From NCBI GenBank assembly GCA_030637505.1, contig DAOWGJ010000063.1, positions 1 to 7,294 of the forward strand: a stretch of 7,294 nt of DNA, written 5' to 3'. Below are positions 6,716 to 7,294 of this stretch, piece after piece. Under the pieces are notes generated by a model that worked only from the letters and a program-made list of their open reading frames with translations, did not search any database and was not told where the DNA came from. Position 1 is the first letter of the stretch. Each line of letters begins with the position of its first letter. The stretch is from Holophagae bacterium (GTDB taxonomy: Bacteria > Acidobacteriota > Thermoanaerobaculia > Thermoanaerobaculales > Sulfomarinibacteraceae). The translations under genes were made by a program, and so were the position numbers.

Positions 6716-6719
6716 GGAG
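6716..6719 (+). promoter_or_regulatory. Shine-Dalgarno site of grpE
   Basis: GGAG lies six bases before ATG 6726 and supports that start. The 49-base gap after hrcA shows no terminator-like hairpin, so read-through from hrcA is likely. Confidence 0.6.
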
Positions 6720-6725
6720 CTGAGT

Positions 6726-7294
6726 ATGTTTGATCAGGGCGAAAATGAAATGAAGATCGACATTGACTCCGAGGAGATCGTGGTCGAAGTCATCGAAAAC
6801 GACGCCGAGGAGGCGTCGCCCGAGGAATGTAAGAATGAAGCCGAGGTCGACGATCCTGGTGAGATCGATGATGACCTGTCCCTGGATATGGAGGAAATTC
6901 AAAAGGAAGTTGACCACCTGCGGGAGATGTATCTGAGAAAGCTTGCGGAGTTCGATAACTTCCGGAAGCGAACCGAGCGCGAACGGGCGGAACGAGCGAA
7001 GTTGGCCGGGCTGGAGGTGGTCCAGGATCTGATCCCGGTGATCGACAACTTCGAGCGGGCCCTCGACCACGCTTCAGAATCCTCCCTTGAGGCGCTCGAG
7101 CAGGGTGTCGGGATGATTGCCAAGCAGTTGATCGGTGTCCTGGAGCGGCGGGGATTGGAGGTCTTCGATCCCACGGGCGAAGTCTTCGATCCGGAATCTC
7201 ATGAGGCGATCCAGCGAGTCGAGGACTCCGATCTGCCGTCAGGCACGGTTGCCTGGGTTTTGGCCAAGGGTTTCAGATTCGGGGGACGACTGCT
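6726..7294 (+). CDS. grpE: Nucleotide exchange factor GrpE (C-terminal end cut by the window edge)
   Basis: GrpE is the dimeric cochaperone that releases ADP from DnaK. The frame is open from ATG 6726 to the right edge, 189 complete codons. Residues 1-54 are strongly acidic and probably disordered. A long coiled-coil helix follows (about 55-98) with EMYLRKLAEFDNFRKRTERE (67-86), then the dimer bundle with DLIPVIDNFERALDHA (101-116) and GVGMIAKQLIGVLERRGLEV (127-146), and the beta-rich head with FDPESHEAI (154-162) and VAWVLAKGFRFGGRL (175-189). The last segment normally reads GY-x-GRVLRPA-x-V, so only about 10-20 residues should be missing. The gene is probably translated from the hrcA transcript, and dnaK would be expected to the right. 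GrpE is usually about 180-210 residues, so the length is ordinary. Confidence 0.96.
   Translation, partial: MFDQGENEMKIDIDSEEIVVEVIENDAEEASPEECKNEAEVDDPGEIDDDLSLDMEEIQKEVDHLREMYLRKLAEFDNFRKRTERERAERAKLAGLEVVQDLIPVIDNFERALDHASESSLEALEQGVGMIAKQLIGVLERRGLEVFDPTGEVFDPESHEAIQRVEDSDLPSGTVAWVLAKGFRFGGRL

Noticed and set aside
6480..7070. A 196-codon minus-strand frame opposite the end of hrcA and the start of grpE
   Set aside because: It overlaps two well-supported genes on the other strand, and its Leu/Asp/Phe-rich stretch mirrors the acidic GrpE N-terminus.

Overview
The window is a compact, GC-rich bacterial chromosome segment of housekeeping and signalling genes. There is no sign of an insertion sequence, phage, CRISPR array, tRNA or rRNA. 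The gene set is an MglA-type polarity GTPase, a PilZ c-di-GMP protein and the hrcA-grpE heat-shock order. This points to a Gram-negative, possibly surface-motile lineage such as Acidobacteriota or one of the former Deltaproteobacteria. That placement is inference and is not resolved by the sequence.

Layout, left to right. (1) 1-1859, minus strand: the N-terminal 619 codons of a long, single-chain PurL (FGAM synthase). The gene runs off the left edge, and its conserved blocks resemble the animal enzyme more than the E. coli one. (2) 1860-2092: a divergent intergenic region with an AT-rich, repeat-bearing promoter-like patch. (3) 2093-2797, plus: a degenerate receiver-like domain fused to a PilZ domain with intact c-di-GMP-binding motifs. 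(4) 2899-3951, plus: purM (AIR synthase). (5) 3974-5470, minus: an MglA-family Ras-like GTPase carrying about 300 extra C-terminal residues (a Pro/Ala/Glu-rich linker and a terminal conserved-looking segment). It converges on purM with only 22 bp between the genes, and that gap holds a perfect hairpin. (6) 5471-5638: a divergent regulatory region. (7) 5639-6676, plus: hrcA, starting at TTG with a good ribosome binding site. (8) 6726-7294, plus: grpE, cut by the right edge just before its C-terminus.

How they work together: PurL and PurM catalyse consecutive steps of de novo purine synthesis (FGAR to FGAM to AIR). They lie on opposite strands, separated by the PilZ gene. HrcA and GrpE form the start of a heat-shock operon that probably continues into dnaK/dnaJ beyond the window. 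The GTPase and the PilZ protein are both candidates for control of motility or cell polarity, but nothing here shows that they act together. No clearly new multi-gene system is visible. The most unusual items are the extended MglA-like GTPase, the animal-like PurL, the pseudo-receiver/PilZ fusion and the altered DNA-binding signature of HrcA.
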